A stretch of DNA of 64,000 nt. Origin: CAXXOK01 sp964640955 (GTDB lineage: Bacteria; Bacillota; Clostridia; Christensenellales; Aristaeellaceae). The stretch spans positions 1-64,000 of the forward strand of contig CAZXJI010000007.1 of the NCBI GenBank assembly GCA_964640955.1. Direction: 5' to 3'. The notes below the pieces were generated by a model. That model saw nothing but the letters and a program-made list of their open reading frames with translations, made no database searches and was not told the DNA's origin. The position numbers and the translations under genes were made by a program. Positions 8,407 to 16,540 of this stretch are shown here, piece after piece; positions within the stretch are counted from its first letter, which is position 1; each line of letters begins with the position of its first letter.

Positions 8407-8450
8407 TATATACTGAGACAGTTGAATTTGGGAAAGGGGCTATTTAATCC

Positions 8451-8837
8451 ATGCTAAACTTAGCGCAGCTGCTGCTCGGCCTTACCGACAGCACGACGAC
8501 CGCGGCCGCGACCGACGCTACGACGACGACTACCGCGGCGGGCGGCGATATCCTCACCCTCGTGGTGCCCATGGTATTGATGTTCGCGGTTTTCTACTTC
8601 CTGCTGATCCGCCCGCAGCGCAAGAAGGATAAAAAAGTCAAGGATATGCTCGCCGCGCTGAAGGTGGGGGACCGCATCAGCACCATCGGCGGCATCTTCG
8701 GCACCATTACCGCTATTAAGGACGACACCATCGAGCTGACGGTCGGCAAGGACAACATCAAGCTGATCATGGCGCGCTGGGCGATTCGCCAGGTGGAGGA
8801 CGTTCCGGTGGAGAACGACGCCGAGGTGCTCAACTAA
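8451..8837 (+). CDS. yajC: Sec translocase accessory subunit YajC
   Basis: A 128-residue protein with a short threonine-rich N-terminus, one membrane helix (LVVPMVLMFAVFYFLLI, residues about 33-52) and the family hallmark RPQRKKDKKVKDM right after it. The following KVGDRISTIGGIFGTI segment is the conserved YajC core. YajC associates with SecDF and the SecYEG channel. The usual neighbours tgt, secD and secF are not here; it stands alone with its own promoter and terminator. AAGGGG precedes the ATG. Confidence 0.92.
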   Translation: MLNLAQLLLGLTDSTTTAAATDATTTTTAAGGDILTLVVPMVLMFAVFYFLLIRPQRKKDKKVKDMLAALKVGDRISTIGGIFGTITAIKDDTIELTVGKDNIKLIMARWAIRQVEDVPVENDAEVLN

Positions 8838-8911
8838 CGTCGATAAACGGCGCTTCGGCCGAACGGCCGGCACGAGCGGTGCCGCCGCAGGCGAATGCGA
8901 CGCGCCAGCCA

Positions 8912-8944
8912 AAAGCCGCGCCCCCATAGCGGGGGCGCGGCTTT
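8912..8944. terminator. Bidirectional terminator between yajC and the oxidoreductase
   Basis: A perfect 14-bp stem (8912-8925 with 8931-8944, AAAGCCGCGCCCCC) with a 5-base loop. It has A/T ends on both sides and serves the two convergent genes. Confidence 0.8.
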
Positions 8945-8957
8945 GCCGTATCGGTTC

Positions 8958-9938
8958 CTACTCTTCGCCCGGGAAGCGCACGCTCCACGAATGGCGTACG
9001 GCATCCATCGTCGAAAGCACCGTAAGGGTGTCCTGTTCGCGCAGGATGCCGCTTTCGGGAAGCCCGAGCTTCACGCAGCGGCCGAATTCGCGAATTTCGT
9101 ACTCAAAGCCGTTGATTTCAAAAGGAATCGCCACGCTACGCTTCGCGCCGTCGTACAGGCGCACGGTCATCTCCTGCGCGGCCTGGAAATCGGGAAGGGT
9201 GATTTCTCCCTTCGTGCCGAACACCGCGGCGTTGCGCGGCATATCCACGCCGATGGCGGTGGCGACCGAAGCGGAGCGCCCGCCGGGGTATTCCAGCAGG
9301 ATGGCGCTGAACTCGTCGGTTCCGAACGCGTCCATGCGCACCGTGGAATGGAAGCGCACGGGTGCCGCATCCATCACCATGTGGGCGAATCCCAGGTTGT
9401 AGATGCCGATGTCCATCAGCGCGCCCGCGCCGAGGATGGCGCTGAGCTTGTCCTCCCGGCGGGAGCCGGTGGCGATGAAGCCGTAATCGCTTCGCATGTG
9501 CAAAACGTCGCCGATCTCGCCGGAGGCGATGATCCGCCGCATTTCCATAAGCACCGGCAGGAAGCGGATCCAGAAGGCCTCCATGACGAAAACGTTGTTC
9601 TCGCGCGCCAGCTCGTAGAGCTTTCGGGCCTGGCCGGCGTTGATGGCGAAGGGCTTCTCGCACAGGACGTGTTTCCCGGCCTCAAGCGACCTGCGTACGT
9701 TGTCAAAGTGCATCGTGTTCGGCGTGGCAACGTAAACGGCTTCCAGCTCCGGGTTGGCCAGCATTTCGTCCGGCGAGCCGTACGCGTGCGGTATGCCGTA
9801 CTCCTTGGCGAAGGCCTGCGCCTTCTCGTCGCTGCGGGAGGTTACAGCCAGCAGCTGTTCGCCCTCGGCCTGCATCAACAGCACCGTGCCGGCGAACTTA
9901 TGGGCGATGACGCCCGTTCCGATAATACCCCAGCGCAT
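8958..9938 (-). CDS. Gfo/Idh/MocA-family oxidoreductase
   Basis: A 326-residue NAD(P)-dependent dehydrogenase. The Rossmann motif GIIGTGVIAHKFA is at residues 4-16, and the conserved CEKPFAINAGQARKL lies near 92-106, whose EKP lysine is the family catalytic residue. The C-terminal domain is the usual alpha/beta sheet. Members oxidise or reduce sugars, inositols and related polyols; the substrate here is not evident. ATG 9938 has GAAGGAG upstream. The fluoride-channel gene lies 46 bases upstream on the same strand, so they may share a transcript, without an obvious functional link. Confidence 0.85.
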   Translation of the reverse strand: MRWGIIGTGVIAHKFAGTVLLMQAEGEQLLAVTSRSDEKAQAFAKEYGIPHAYGSPDEMLANPELEAVYVATPNTMHFDNVRRSLEAGKHVLCEKPFAINAGQARKLYELARENNVFVMEAFWIRFLPVLMEMRRIIASGEIGDVLHMRSDYGFIATGSRREDKLSAILGAGALMDIGIYNLGFAHMVMDAAPVRFHSTVRMDAFGTDEFSAILLEYPGGRSASVATAIGVDMPRNAAVFGTKGEITLPDFQAAQEMTVRLYDGAKRSVAIPFEINGFEYEIREFGRCVKLGLPESGILREQDTLTVLSTMDAVRHSWSVRFPGEE

Positions 9939-9984
9939 GTCGAAACATCTCCTTCCCAGATCGGTATGCAATCGGTTGAAAGGT

Positions 9985-10350
9985 TCAGGATACGAGCGCC
10001 TTGCCCGCGAACACGGCGGCAAGTCCCAACAGAACGCTGAGCACGACGTAGGCGACGCCCATCCACGCCTTGCCGGTACCGAAAAGCGACGTAGTTTCCA
10101 GGGCGAAGGTGGAAAAGGTCGTAAATCCGCCGCAGAAACCGACCTGCAAAAACGTGAACCAGTCGCCGTGGATATGGGTGTATCGATCCGCCAACCCCAC
10201 CAGAACGCCGATCAGCAGCGCGCCGAGCACGTTGACGAGCATCGTGGCCACCGGGAACCCCCGATGATGGGAAAAGGGAAGCAGCGAAAGCATGTACCGG
10301 CAGACGCTGCCGAAAAAGCCACCCATACCGACGACGATCGCATCGCGCAT
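9985..10350 (-). CDS. crcB: Fluoride ion channel CrcB/FluC
   Basis: A 121-residue protein with four hydrophobic helices. The family signatures are all present: GGFFGSVCRY near residue 10-19, a conserved asparagine in MLVNVLGA near 40, and GFCGGFTTFSTFALE near 75-88, which contains the phenylalanine track and the sodium-site threonine. FluC channels form dual-topology dimers that expel fluoride. The ATG at 10350 is preferred because upstream codons overlap a strong hairpin leader. No fluoride riboswitch was recognised, but the leader contains competing hairpins. Confidence 0.9.
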   Translation of the reverse strand: MRDAIVVGMGGFFGSVCRYMLSLLPFSHHRGFPVATMLVNVLGALLIGVLVGLADRYTHIHGDWFTFLQVGFCGGFTTFSTFALETTSLFGTGKAWMGVAYVVLSVLLGLAAVFAGKALVS

Positions 10351-10360
10351 ACGCACACAC

Positions 10361-10408
10361 CCGGCTTTCGGAAAGCAGCCGGGGCACGCACGGGCGAAGG
10401 CTGCTTTC
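10361..10408 (-). promoter_or_regulatory. Leader of crcB with mutually exclusive hairpins
   Basis: Read on the minus strand, arm A (10408-10399, GAAAGCAGCC) can pair with arm B (10380-10371, GGCTGCTTTC). Arm B together with the two bases before it (CCGGCT, 10382-10377) can instead pair with arm C (AGCCGG, 10366-10361), which lies about ten bases before the crcB start. Such A:B versus B:C competition is the pattern of a leader switch; whether it acts is unknown. Confidence 0.4.
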
Positions 10409-10445
10409 TGCATTGGGAACGTCGGCGGGACCGCCGTTCTTCGCC

Positions 10446-10474
10446 ATTATAAGCGACGGAAGCTCAATTGGCAA
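10446..10474 (-). promoter_or_regulatory. Promoter for crcB
   Basis: On the minus strand TTGCCA (10474-10469) and perfect TATAAT (10451-10446) are separated by 17 bases. The implied leader is about 85-90 bases. Confidence 0.75.
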
Positions 10475-10624
10475 GCGCCCGGAGCGGCCGAACTGTAAAA
10501 GCTTACGAAGGGTTGCGGTAAGCGGGTCGGGCGCGCCGCGCCGGTATCCTTGCGAAGGTTCCCCGGGTTGCGGAAAAGAGCATAAAAAAAGTGAGCCGTC
10601 TGCACGAAGCTAGACAACCCACCA

Positions 10625-10698
10625 TGGCAGGGGCAGAAGGACTCGAACCCTCAACAAAGGTTTTGGAGACCCACGTGTTACCATTACACCATGCCCCT
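10625..10698 (-). tRNA. tRNA-Trp (anticodon CCA)
   Basis: On the minus strand the acceptor AGGGGCA pairs with TGCCCCT, the anticodon loop is CTCCAAA and CCA is encoded. The sequence is very close to known Bacillus tRNA-Trp. The outermost anticodon-stem position is a T-T mismatch. A T7 tract lies about 35 bases downstream (10590-10584). Confidence 0.93.
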
Positions 10699-10714
10699 TC
10701 GGAACACGAATGCA

Positions 10715-10743
10715 AGTATAATGGATTTCCGCTCGAATGTCAA
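10715..10743 (-). promoter_or_regulatory. Promoter of tRNA-Trp
   Basis: Minus-strand TTGACA (10743-10738), 17 bases, TATACT (10720-10715), about 15-20 bases before the tRNA. Confidence 0.75.
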
Positions 10744-10963
10744 GCGCCCGCAGCCCGATTTTGTGCCACGGAAGTGAAAAAGGGCGGGCGCGGCCATACG
10801 GACGTTTGCGCGTTTCTCTGCGCGCTCCTCAGGTTCGATCGCCGTTCGGCAGGGAACCGGTGTTCGGTTGGCGAAGACAAGGAGCAAAGCGGCACCGACG
10901 GGTACGGCACGGGAAACGCGCCGTACACTATCGGGGCACCACGGACGAAACGGAGGGACGGTC

Positions 10964-11347
10964 ATGAAAAAGGAACTGGGCCTGGGCCGGTGCGGGCTTG
11001 CCTGCTGCCTGTGCAGCGGCAACGAGCATTGCGGCGGGTGCGACACGGGGGATTGCCCGTTTTCGGAGAAATGCGAAAACAGGGCCTGCTCCCTCGAAAA
11101 AGGGCTGGCGGGCTGCTGGGAATGCGACGAGGACTGCCGCAGGGGGCTGCTTCAGAAGATCAAGCCCTACGGCTTCAAGCTCTACGTGCAACGGTACGGC
11201 AAACAGGCGCTTCTGGACCGGCTGGAGCAGAACGAGCGCGCCGGCGTACGCTACCACCGCGTGGGTTTCGAAGGCGATTACGACGACTTCACCGACGTCG
11301 AAGCGCTGATCGCCTTTATCCGTACGGGAAAGCGCGCCGATTCGTAG
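10964..11347 (+). CDS. DUF3795-type cysteine-rich protein
   Basis: A 127-residue protein whose first 65 residues hold many cysteines in pairs (CGLACCLCSGNEHCGGC, then CPF, KCENRAC, CWECDEDC), followed by a helical C-terminus. This matches DUF3795 proteins, small cysteine-rich proteins of unknown function common in anaerobes that probably bind zinc or an iron-sulfur cluster. GGAGGG lies seven bases before the ATG. It is a single-gene unit between tRNA-Trp and the opp control region. Confidence 0.7.
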   Translation: MKKELGLGRCGLACCLCSGNEHCGGCDTGDCPFSEKCENRACSLEKGLAGCWECDEDCRRGLLQKIKPYGFKLYVQRYGKQALLDRLEQNERAGVRYHRVGFEGDYDDFTDVEALIAFIRTGKRADS

Positions 11348-11474
11348 CGGGGCCGGTTGGCCGGCCGGGCCGGAACGGCGGGCGTCCTGCATGAAAAATG
11401 TATAATCGGGGAGGGCCGCCGCGGCCCCGCGAGCGTCGACGAGCGCTTTTCGGGCGGTCGGGTTCGCGTGCGGA

Positions 11475-11548
11475 CCGCCCCCGTTTCCGCGAGCGGTGCG
11501 CCGCATTCCTGCCTGCGTGGGGGCGGGCGGAAACGGAGGCCGTCTTTT
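11475..11548 (+). terminator. Probable terminator after the DUF3795 gene
   Basis: CCGTTTCCGC (11481-11490) pairs perfectly with GCGGAAACGG (11527-11536), extendable with a mismatch, and a T5 run lies at 11544-11548. A smaller hairpin (11452-11459 with 11473-11480) overlaps its left side. Confidence 0.45.
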
Positions 11549-11559
11549 TCGTGCTAATG

Positions 11560-11590
11560 CGTGAAACCATTGTATACAAAGCGTTTCACG
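11560..11590. promoter_or_regulatory. Nested dyad, probable repressor operator upstream of opp
   Basis: Outer arms CGTGAAAC (11560-11567) and GTTTCACG (11583-11590) enclose the palindrome TTGTATACAA (11570-11579), with nearly the same centre. The inner site resembles operators of GntR-family repressors. It lies about 45 bases upstream of the opp -35 element. Confidence 0.5.
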
Positions 11591-11626
11591 TTAATTGAGT
11601 ACAGCGAAAATACAAATTTATGCATA

Positions 11627-11662
11627 CGGGTGCTAGACAATGCACCCGCGATGGTTTATCAT
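11627..11662 (+). promoter_or_regulatory. opp promoter with a dyad around the -35
   Basis: TAGACA (11634-11639) and TATCAT (11657-11662) are 17 bases apart. The -35 is enclosed by a perfect inverted repeat CGGGTGC (11627-11633) and GCACCCG (11642-11648), which could be an operator. Confidence 0.55.
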
Positions 11663-11732
11663 TTATTTATCTTCCGATTCTGTTCATTCCGCTGCGATAC
11701 GGAAGAAATAAAGGAATAAGGAGAATCATTCC

Positions 11733-13364
11733 ATGAGAAACTCGGCCATGAAGCTTGTCGCTCTTGTGCTGTGCCTCACGCTTGCGCTGACCGTCGGCAG
11801 CTTCGCCGTCGCCGAAAGCGGCGACAACGTACTCCGGGTGCAGATCGAGACCGAAGTTGAATCTCTGGATCCCCAGGTTGCGACCGACGGCACGTCCTTC
11901 GAGGTCATCGCGGACTTCACCGACGGCCTTTACCAGATGGACGCCACCGGCGCCGCGGTGCCCGCACTGGCCGCGGAGACCACCATCAGCGACGACGGCC
12001 TGACCTACACCTTCAAAATCCGCGACGACGCCTTCTGGTCCAACGGCGATCCCGTCACCGCGGACGATTTCGTGTTCGGCTGGCAGCGCGCCTGCGACCC
12101 CGCCTTCGCCAGCGAGTATTCCTACATGATCTACGATATCGGCCTGATCAAGAACAGCGTCGCTGTCAACAGCGGTGAAATGCCCGTGGAAGACCTGGGC
12201 GTGAAAGCGCTGGACGACAAGACCCTGCAGGTGGAGCTGGAAAGCCCCGTGAGCTTCTTCACCAGCCTCATGTACTTCCCCACGTTCTACCCGGTCAACC
12301 GCGCCTTCTGCGAGAGCTGCGGGGATAACTACGCCACCAGCCCGGATACGGTGCTGTCCAACGGCGCGTTCATCCTTACCAGCTACGAGCCCGCGGCCAC
12401 CAGCTTCACGCTGGCCAAGAACCCCGCTTACTACGACGCGGACCGCGTGCAGCTGGACGGCCTGACCTATCAGGTCATCAAGGACAGCCAGACTTCGCTG
12501 CTCAGCTATCAGAACGGCGATCTGGACGTGGTGACCCTCTCCGGCGATCAGGTGGAACTGGTCGAGGACGATCCCGAGTTTACGACCGTCAACGCCGGCT
12601 ACCTGTGGTACATCACCGTCAACAGCAAGGACGTTCCGGAGCTGGCCAACGTCAACTTCCGCAAGGCCCTCGCCGCCGCCTATGACCGCGAAGCCATCTG
12701 CGCTTCCATCATCAAGGACGGCTCCACCCCCGCGTACTTCGCCGTGCCCGAGCAGCTGGCAACCGGCCCCGACGGCAAGGATTTCCGCGAAACCGCGCCG
12801 ACCTACGAGGGCTTCGACAAGGAATCCGCCGTCGCGTTCTACGACGCGGCCTGCCAGGAGCTCGGTCAGACCGAGTTTAGCCTGACCCTGCTTGTGGAAG
12901 ACGACGCGACCGCGCAGAACATCGCCGCCTTCATCCAGCAGGAATGGCAGAACACCCTGCCCGGCGTAACGGTCGAGCTGAAGGTGGAAACCAAGAAGCA
13001 GCGCATTCAGGACATCCAGACCAGCAACTACAACACCTGCCTGACCCGTTGGGGCCCGGACTACGCCGACCCGATGACGTACCTGGGCATGTGGGTCACC
13101 AACAACAGCAACAACTACGGCTTCTGGAGCAACGCCGAGTACGACTCCATCATTGCGGAGTGCGTGAGCGGCGACCTGGCGATGGATCCCGTAGGCCGTT
13201 GGGCCGCGCTGCACGAGGCGGAGGCGATCGTGATGAACGAGATGGTCATCCTCCCCGTGTACCAGAAGGCCAACGCCATGATGGTCAAGTCCAGCGTGCA
13301 GAACCTGGAGTGCCATTCCATCGCGCTCAACCGCGTGTATAAGGATACGTACCTCCAGAAGTAA
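11733..13364 (+). CDS. oppA: Oligopeptide ABC transporter substrate-binding protein
   Basis: A 543-residue SBP_bac_5-family protein. The signal peptide runs to about residue 27 (AVA before ES). The mature part shows family blocks ESLDPQ, GLYQMD, LTYTFKIRDDAFWSNGDPVTADDFVFGW (positions about 85-115) and NVNFRKALAAAYDRE near 305. It captures peptides outside the cell for OppBCDF. There is no lipobox cysteine at the end of the signal peptide, unusual for a Gram-positive binding protein, which is normally lipid-anchored. AAGGAG precedes the ATG. A strong terminator follows, so the binding protein is probably made in excess over the downstream membrane and ATPase subunits. Confidence 0.9.
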   Translation: MRNSAMKLVALVLCLTLALTVGSFAVAESGDNVLRVQIETEVESLDPQVATDGTSFEVIADFTDGLYQMDATGAAVPALAAETTISDDGLTYTFKIRDDAFWSNGDPVTADDFVFGWQRACDPAFASEYSYMIYDIGLIKNSVAVNSGEMPVEDLGVKALDDKTLQVELESPVSFFTSLMYFPTFYPVNRAFCESCGDNYATSPDTVLSNGAFILTSYEPAATSFTLAKNPAYYDADRVQLDGLTYQVIKDSQTSLLSYQNGDLDVVTLSGDQVELVEDDPEFTTVNAGYLWYITVNSKDVPELANVNFRKALAAAYDREAICASIIKDGSTPAYFAVPEQLATGPDGKDFRETAPTYEGFDKESAVAFYDAACQELGQTEFSLTLLVEDDATAQNIAAFIQQEWQNTLPGVTVELKVETKKQRIQDIQTSNYNTCLTRWGPDYADPMTYLGMWVTNNSNNYGFWSNAEYDSIIAECVSGDLAMDPVGRWAALHEAEAIVMNEMVILPVYQKANAMMVKSSVQNLECHSIALNRVYKDTYLQK

Positions 13365-13382
13365 ACCCCCGGTAGACTTCCG

Positions 13383-13419
13383 CCGCGCAGCGGCCGCCTG
13401 TGGCCGCTGCGCGGTTTTT
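13383..13419 (+). terminator. Terminator between oppA and oppB
   Basis: A perfect 13-bp stem (13383-13395 with 13402-13414, CCGCGCAGCGGCC) with a 6-base loop and T5. It is inside the operon and would let oppA be transcribed in excess, with read-through to oppB. Confidence 0.85.
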
Positions 13420-13460
13420 GCCCTGCTTTGGAAACCCAAACCGCGAGAGGAGCGTAGTTC

Positions 13461-14402
13461 ATGCGACGCTATATCGCAAAAAGGCTGCTGATCTCCATCG
13501 GCACGCTTTTTGTCGTCATACTGCTGTTGTTCACCTTATTGCAGTTCATGCCCGGTTCCCCCTTTAACGACGAAAAACTGTCCGCCGAACAAAAGGCCGT
13601 GTTGTACGAAAAATACGGGCTGGATCAGCCTGTGGTCGTGCAGTTTTATCATTACGTCGTCAATATGCTGAAAGGTGATTTCGGCGTAAGCTACACCATC
13701 AGCAAAAACACGCCGATCTCCCAGCTTTTGCAGACGCGTCTGCCGATCAGCCTGCGCATCGGCGGGCAGGCGGTGCTGCTGGGCGCGCTGATCGGTTTAA
13801 TACTGGGTATTATCGCCGCCATCTGGCACGGCACCATATGGGATACGATCGCCACGATCATATCGGTTATCGGGGTGAGCGTCCCTTCGTATGTGTTCGC
13901 GCTGGCGCTGGCGTACGTGTTCGGATATGAGTTGAGCTGGTTCCCGCTCCTGTACAGCCTGGATGCCCCCTTCGAATCCTCGGTGCTGCCCAGCATCGCT
14001 TTGTGCATGTTCACCATCGCCTCCATCGCGCGCTTCACCCGCAGCGAAATGCTGGAGGTGCTGGGGAGCGATTACATTCTGCTGGCCGAAAGCAAGGGGG
14101 TTTACGGCCCCAGGCTGATCGTGCGCCACGTGCTGAGAAACGCGCTGATCCCCATCGTAACCGTGCTCGCGCCGCTGATCGTGGGCCTGATGACCGGCAG
14201 CCTCGTGGTGGAGAAGATTTTCTCCATTCCCGGCATCGGAAGCCTGCTGGTCACGGCCATCCAGTCCAACGATTACAACGTCGTCATCGTTTTGAGCTTC
14301 ATTTACAGCGCCATGTACATCGGCATCATGCTGGTGGTGGACATCCTGTACGGAGTCATCGATCCGCGCATCCGCCTGAGCAAGGAGGCCCCGCATGATT
14401 AA
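13461..14402 (+). CDS. oppB: Oligopeptide ABC transporter permease OppB
   Basis: A 313-residue BPD_transp_1 permease. It has an N-terminal helix (KRLLISIGTLFVVILLLFT), a PGSPF-containing extracytoplasmic segment and five more helices. The EAA loop that contacts the ATPases is near 225-240 (DYILLAESKGVYGPRLIVRHVLRN, shown by its ends). AGAGGAG precedes the ATG. It overlaps oppC by eight bases and forms the membrane channel with it. Confidence 0.92.
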   Translation: MRRYIAKRLLISIGTLFVVILLLFTLLQFMPGSPFNDEKLSAEQKAVLYEKYGLDQPVVVQFYHYVVNMLKGDFGVSYTISKNTPISQLLQTRLPISLRIGGQAVLLGALIGLILGIIAAIWHGTIWDTIATIISVIGVSVPSYVFALALAYVFGYELSWFPLLYSLDAPFESSVLPSIALCMFTIASIARFTRSEMLEVLGSDYILLAESKGVYGPRLIVRHVLRNALIPIVTVLAPLIVGLMTGSLVVEKIFSIPGIGSLLVTAIQSNDYNVVIVLSFIYSAMYIGIMLVVDILYGVIDPRIRLSKEAPHD

Positions 14403-15453
14403 CGAAAACGTGCTGGCAAACATCGCCTTCCGCGAGGACGACTTTACCCTGAAGGGTGCGGACGAGACGCGGCTGGATACCAACTTTGCCAGCCAGCGCT
14501 TCTGGAAGGACGCCTACCTGCGCTTCCGCAAAAACAAGGGGGCCATGTTCAGCCTGGTGACGATCCTGCTGGTGATCCTGCTGGCGATCTTCGGGCCCGT
14601 CATATCGCCTTACACCTACCAGCAGCAGAACATCACCGAAACCAACATGGCGCCGCGCATCCCGGTTTTGGAAGACCTGGGCGTATTCAACGGCGACGAA
14701 ACGCTTAAAACCTCCACGGGCTTCAAGCTGAAAAACGCCTACGTCACCAACAAGGAAACCGGCGAAAAGAGCGACACCTATTACTGGTTCGGGTCGGACG
14801 CGCTCGGCCGCGACATATGGACCCGCACGTGGACGGGCACGCGCGTAAGCCTCTACATCGCCGTGGTCGCGGTGCTCATCGACATGCTCATCGGCATGAG
14901 CTACGGCCTCGTATCCGGCTATTTCGGCGGCAAGGTCGACACGGTGATGCAGCGCTTTGCCGAAATCGTCAACAGCATCCCCACGCTGGTCATCGTGACC
15001 CTGCTAATGCTGATCCTCGAGCCGGGGCTGATGACCATCACCATCGCGCTGATGATGACCGGGTGGATCGGCATGAGCCGCATCGCGCGCGCGCAGATGC
15101 TCAAATTAAAGGAGCAGGAGTTCGTGCTGGCCAGCCACACGCTGGGCGCGTCCAACTTCCGCGTCATTTTCAGCGAAATTCTGCCCAACATCATCGGCCA
15201 GCTGATTACCAACACGATGTTTTCCATCCCCAACGCCATCTTCACCGAGGCTTTCCTGAGCTTCGTCGGCTTGGGCATCCCGGAGCCGATGTGCTCGCTG
15301 GGTTCGCTGATCAGCTACGCCTTCAAGAGCTTTACCACGCACCCCTTCCAGATCGTGCCGCCCGTGATCGTGCTGGCGCTGCTGATGCTGTGCTTCAACA
15401 TGCTGGCGGACGGCCTGCGCGACGCCTTCGACCCCAAGATGAAGGAGAGGTGA
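14395..15453 (+). CDS. oppC: Oligopeptide ABC transporter permease OppC
   Basis: A 352-residue permease with the OppC-specific N-terminal cytoplasmic tail and first helix (residues about 50-70), a long external loop with the conserved FGSDALGRDIWTR segment near 128-140, and the EAA loop near 240-260 (EFVLASHTLGASNFR). It starts inside the end of oppB and ends seven bases before oppD, so the subunits are translationally coupled. Confidence 0.92.
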   Translation: MINENVLANIAFREDDFTLKGADETRLDTNFASQRFWKDAYLRFRKNKGAMFSLVTILLVILLAIFGPVISPYTYQQQNITETNMAPRIPVLEDLGVFNGDETLKTSTGFKLKNAYVTNKETGEKSDTYYWFGSDALGRDIWTRTWTGTRVSLYIAVVAVLIDMLIGMSYGLVSGYFGGKVDTVMQRFAEIVNSIPTLVIVTLLMLILEPGLMTITIALMMTGWIGMSRIARAQMLKLKEQEFVLASHTLGASNFRVIFSEILPNIIGQLITNTMFSIPNAIFTEAFLSFVGLGIPEPMCSLGSLISYAFKSFTTHPFQIVPPVIVLALLMLCFNMLADGLRDAFDPKMKER

Positions 15454-15460
15454 GCGGACG

Positions 15461-16540
15461 GTGGAGCATCAATCAGGCGAAGTGATTCTGGTCGTAAACG
15501 GGCTGGACATCAGCTTTGAAACCAACGCCGGGGACGTGCACGCCATCCGCGGGGTGGACATGGTGCTGCACAAGGGCGAGACGGTCGCCGTCGTGGGGGA
15601 GAGCGGCTCGGGCAAAAGCGTATCCATGAAGGCCGTCATGGGCATCCTCGATAAAAACGGCAAGGTCAACGGCGGGGAAATCCTGTTCACGTACGAGGAG
15701 AACGGCCAAAAAAAGACCGTGGACATCCTGAAGCTGGACCGCAAGACCATCCGCCGCACCATCAACGGCCGCCGCATCGCCATGGTGTTCCAGGACCCCA
15801 TGACGTCGCTGGACCCCACCATGCAGATCGGCAAGCAGATCATGGAGGGCATGATCCTCCACGAGCACGTAAGCCGGCACGAGGCCTGGAAAAAGGCTGT
15901 GTCCCTGCTGGAGCGCGTGGGCATCCCGGAGCCCGAAAAGCGCATGAAGAACTATCCGCACCAGCTTTCCGGCGGCATGCGCCAGCGCGTGGTCATCGCC
16001 ATCGCCCTGGCCTGCGACCCGGACGTGCTCATCTGCGACGAGCCCACCACCGCCCTGGACGTGACCATACAGGCCAAGATTCTGGAACTCATCAAGAGCA
16101 TCCAGGAGGAGTTGAACATCAGCGTCATCTACATTACGCACGACTTGGGCGTGGTAGCAAAGGTGGCCGATTACGTGAACGTCATGTACGCGGGCAACAT
16201 CGTGGAGCGCGGGCTGATCGACGAGATTTTCTACGATCCGCGCCACCCCTACACCTGGGGCCTGCTTTCCGCCATGCCCGATCTGGACACCAACGACGAG
16301 CGCCTCTACGCCATTCCCGGCAGCCCGCCCAACCTGATGCACGAAAAGGACGGCGACGCCTTCGCGCCGCGTAACATTTTCGCCCTGAACATCGACGACC
16401 GGCTGATGCCGCCGATGTTCAAAGTGACGGACACGCATTACGCGGCCACCTGGCTTCTGCACGAGAAGGCGCCCAGGGTGGACATGCCCCCGGAGCTCAA
16501 GGCGCGCATCGAACGCATGAAGAAGGAGGCGGGACGATGA
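15461..16540 (+). CDS. oppD: Oligopeptide ABC transporter ATPase OppD
   Basis: A 359-residue ATPase. Walker A is GESGSGKS near residue 45, the Q loop is FQDPMTSLDP, the signature LSGGMRQRV lies near 168, Walker B and the D loop are VLICDEPTTALD near 190, and the switch histidine is in YITHDLGVVA. The C-terminal oligopeptide-transporter extension (HPYTWGLLSAMP) is present. The extension carries no obvious four-cysteine iron-sulfur motif. The start is GTG at 15461, in the stretch GAGCGGACGGTGG; a stronger SD (AAGGAGAGG) lies just upstream in the end of oppC. Confidence 0.92.
   Translation: MEHQSGEVILVVNGLDISFETNAGDVHAIRGVDMVLHKGETVAVVGESGSGKSVSMKAVMGILDKNGKVNGGEILFTYEENGQKKTVDILKLDRKTIRRTINGRRIAMVFQDPMTSLDPTMQIGKQIMEGMILHEHVSRHEAWKKAVSLLERVGIPEPEKRMKNYPHQLSGGMRQRVVIAIALACDPDVLICDEPTTALDVTIQAKILELIKSIQEELNISVIYITHDLGVVAKVADYVNVMYAGNIVERGLIDEIFYDPRHPYTWGLLSAMPDLDTNDERLYAIPGSPPNLMHEKDGDAFAPRNIFALNIDDRLMPPMFKVTDTHYAATWLLHEKAPRVDMPPELKARIERMKKEAGR

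Noticed and set aside
10351..10440. Fluoride riboswitch upstream of crcB
   Set aside because: The conserved crcB-motif elements could not be found; only alternative hairpins are visible.
11667..13439. A 590-codon frame antisense to oppA
   Set aside because: It mirrors oppA codons and has His/Val/Gly-rich composition typical of antisense frames, with no motifs or ribosome site.
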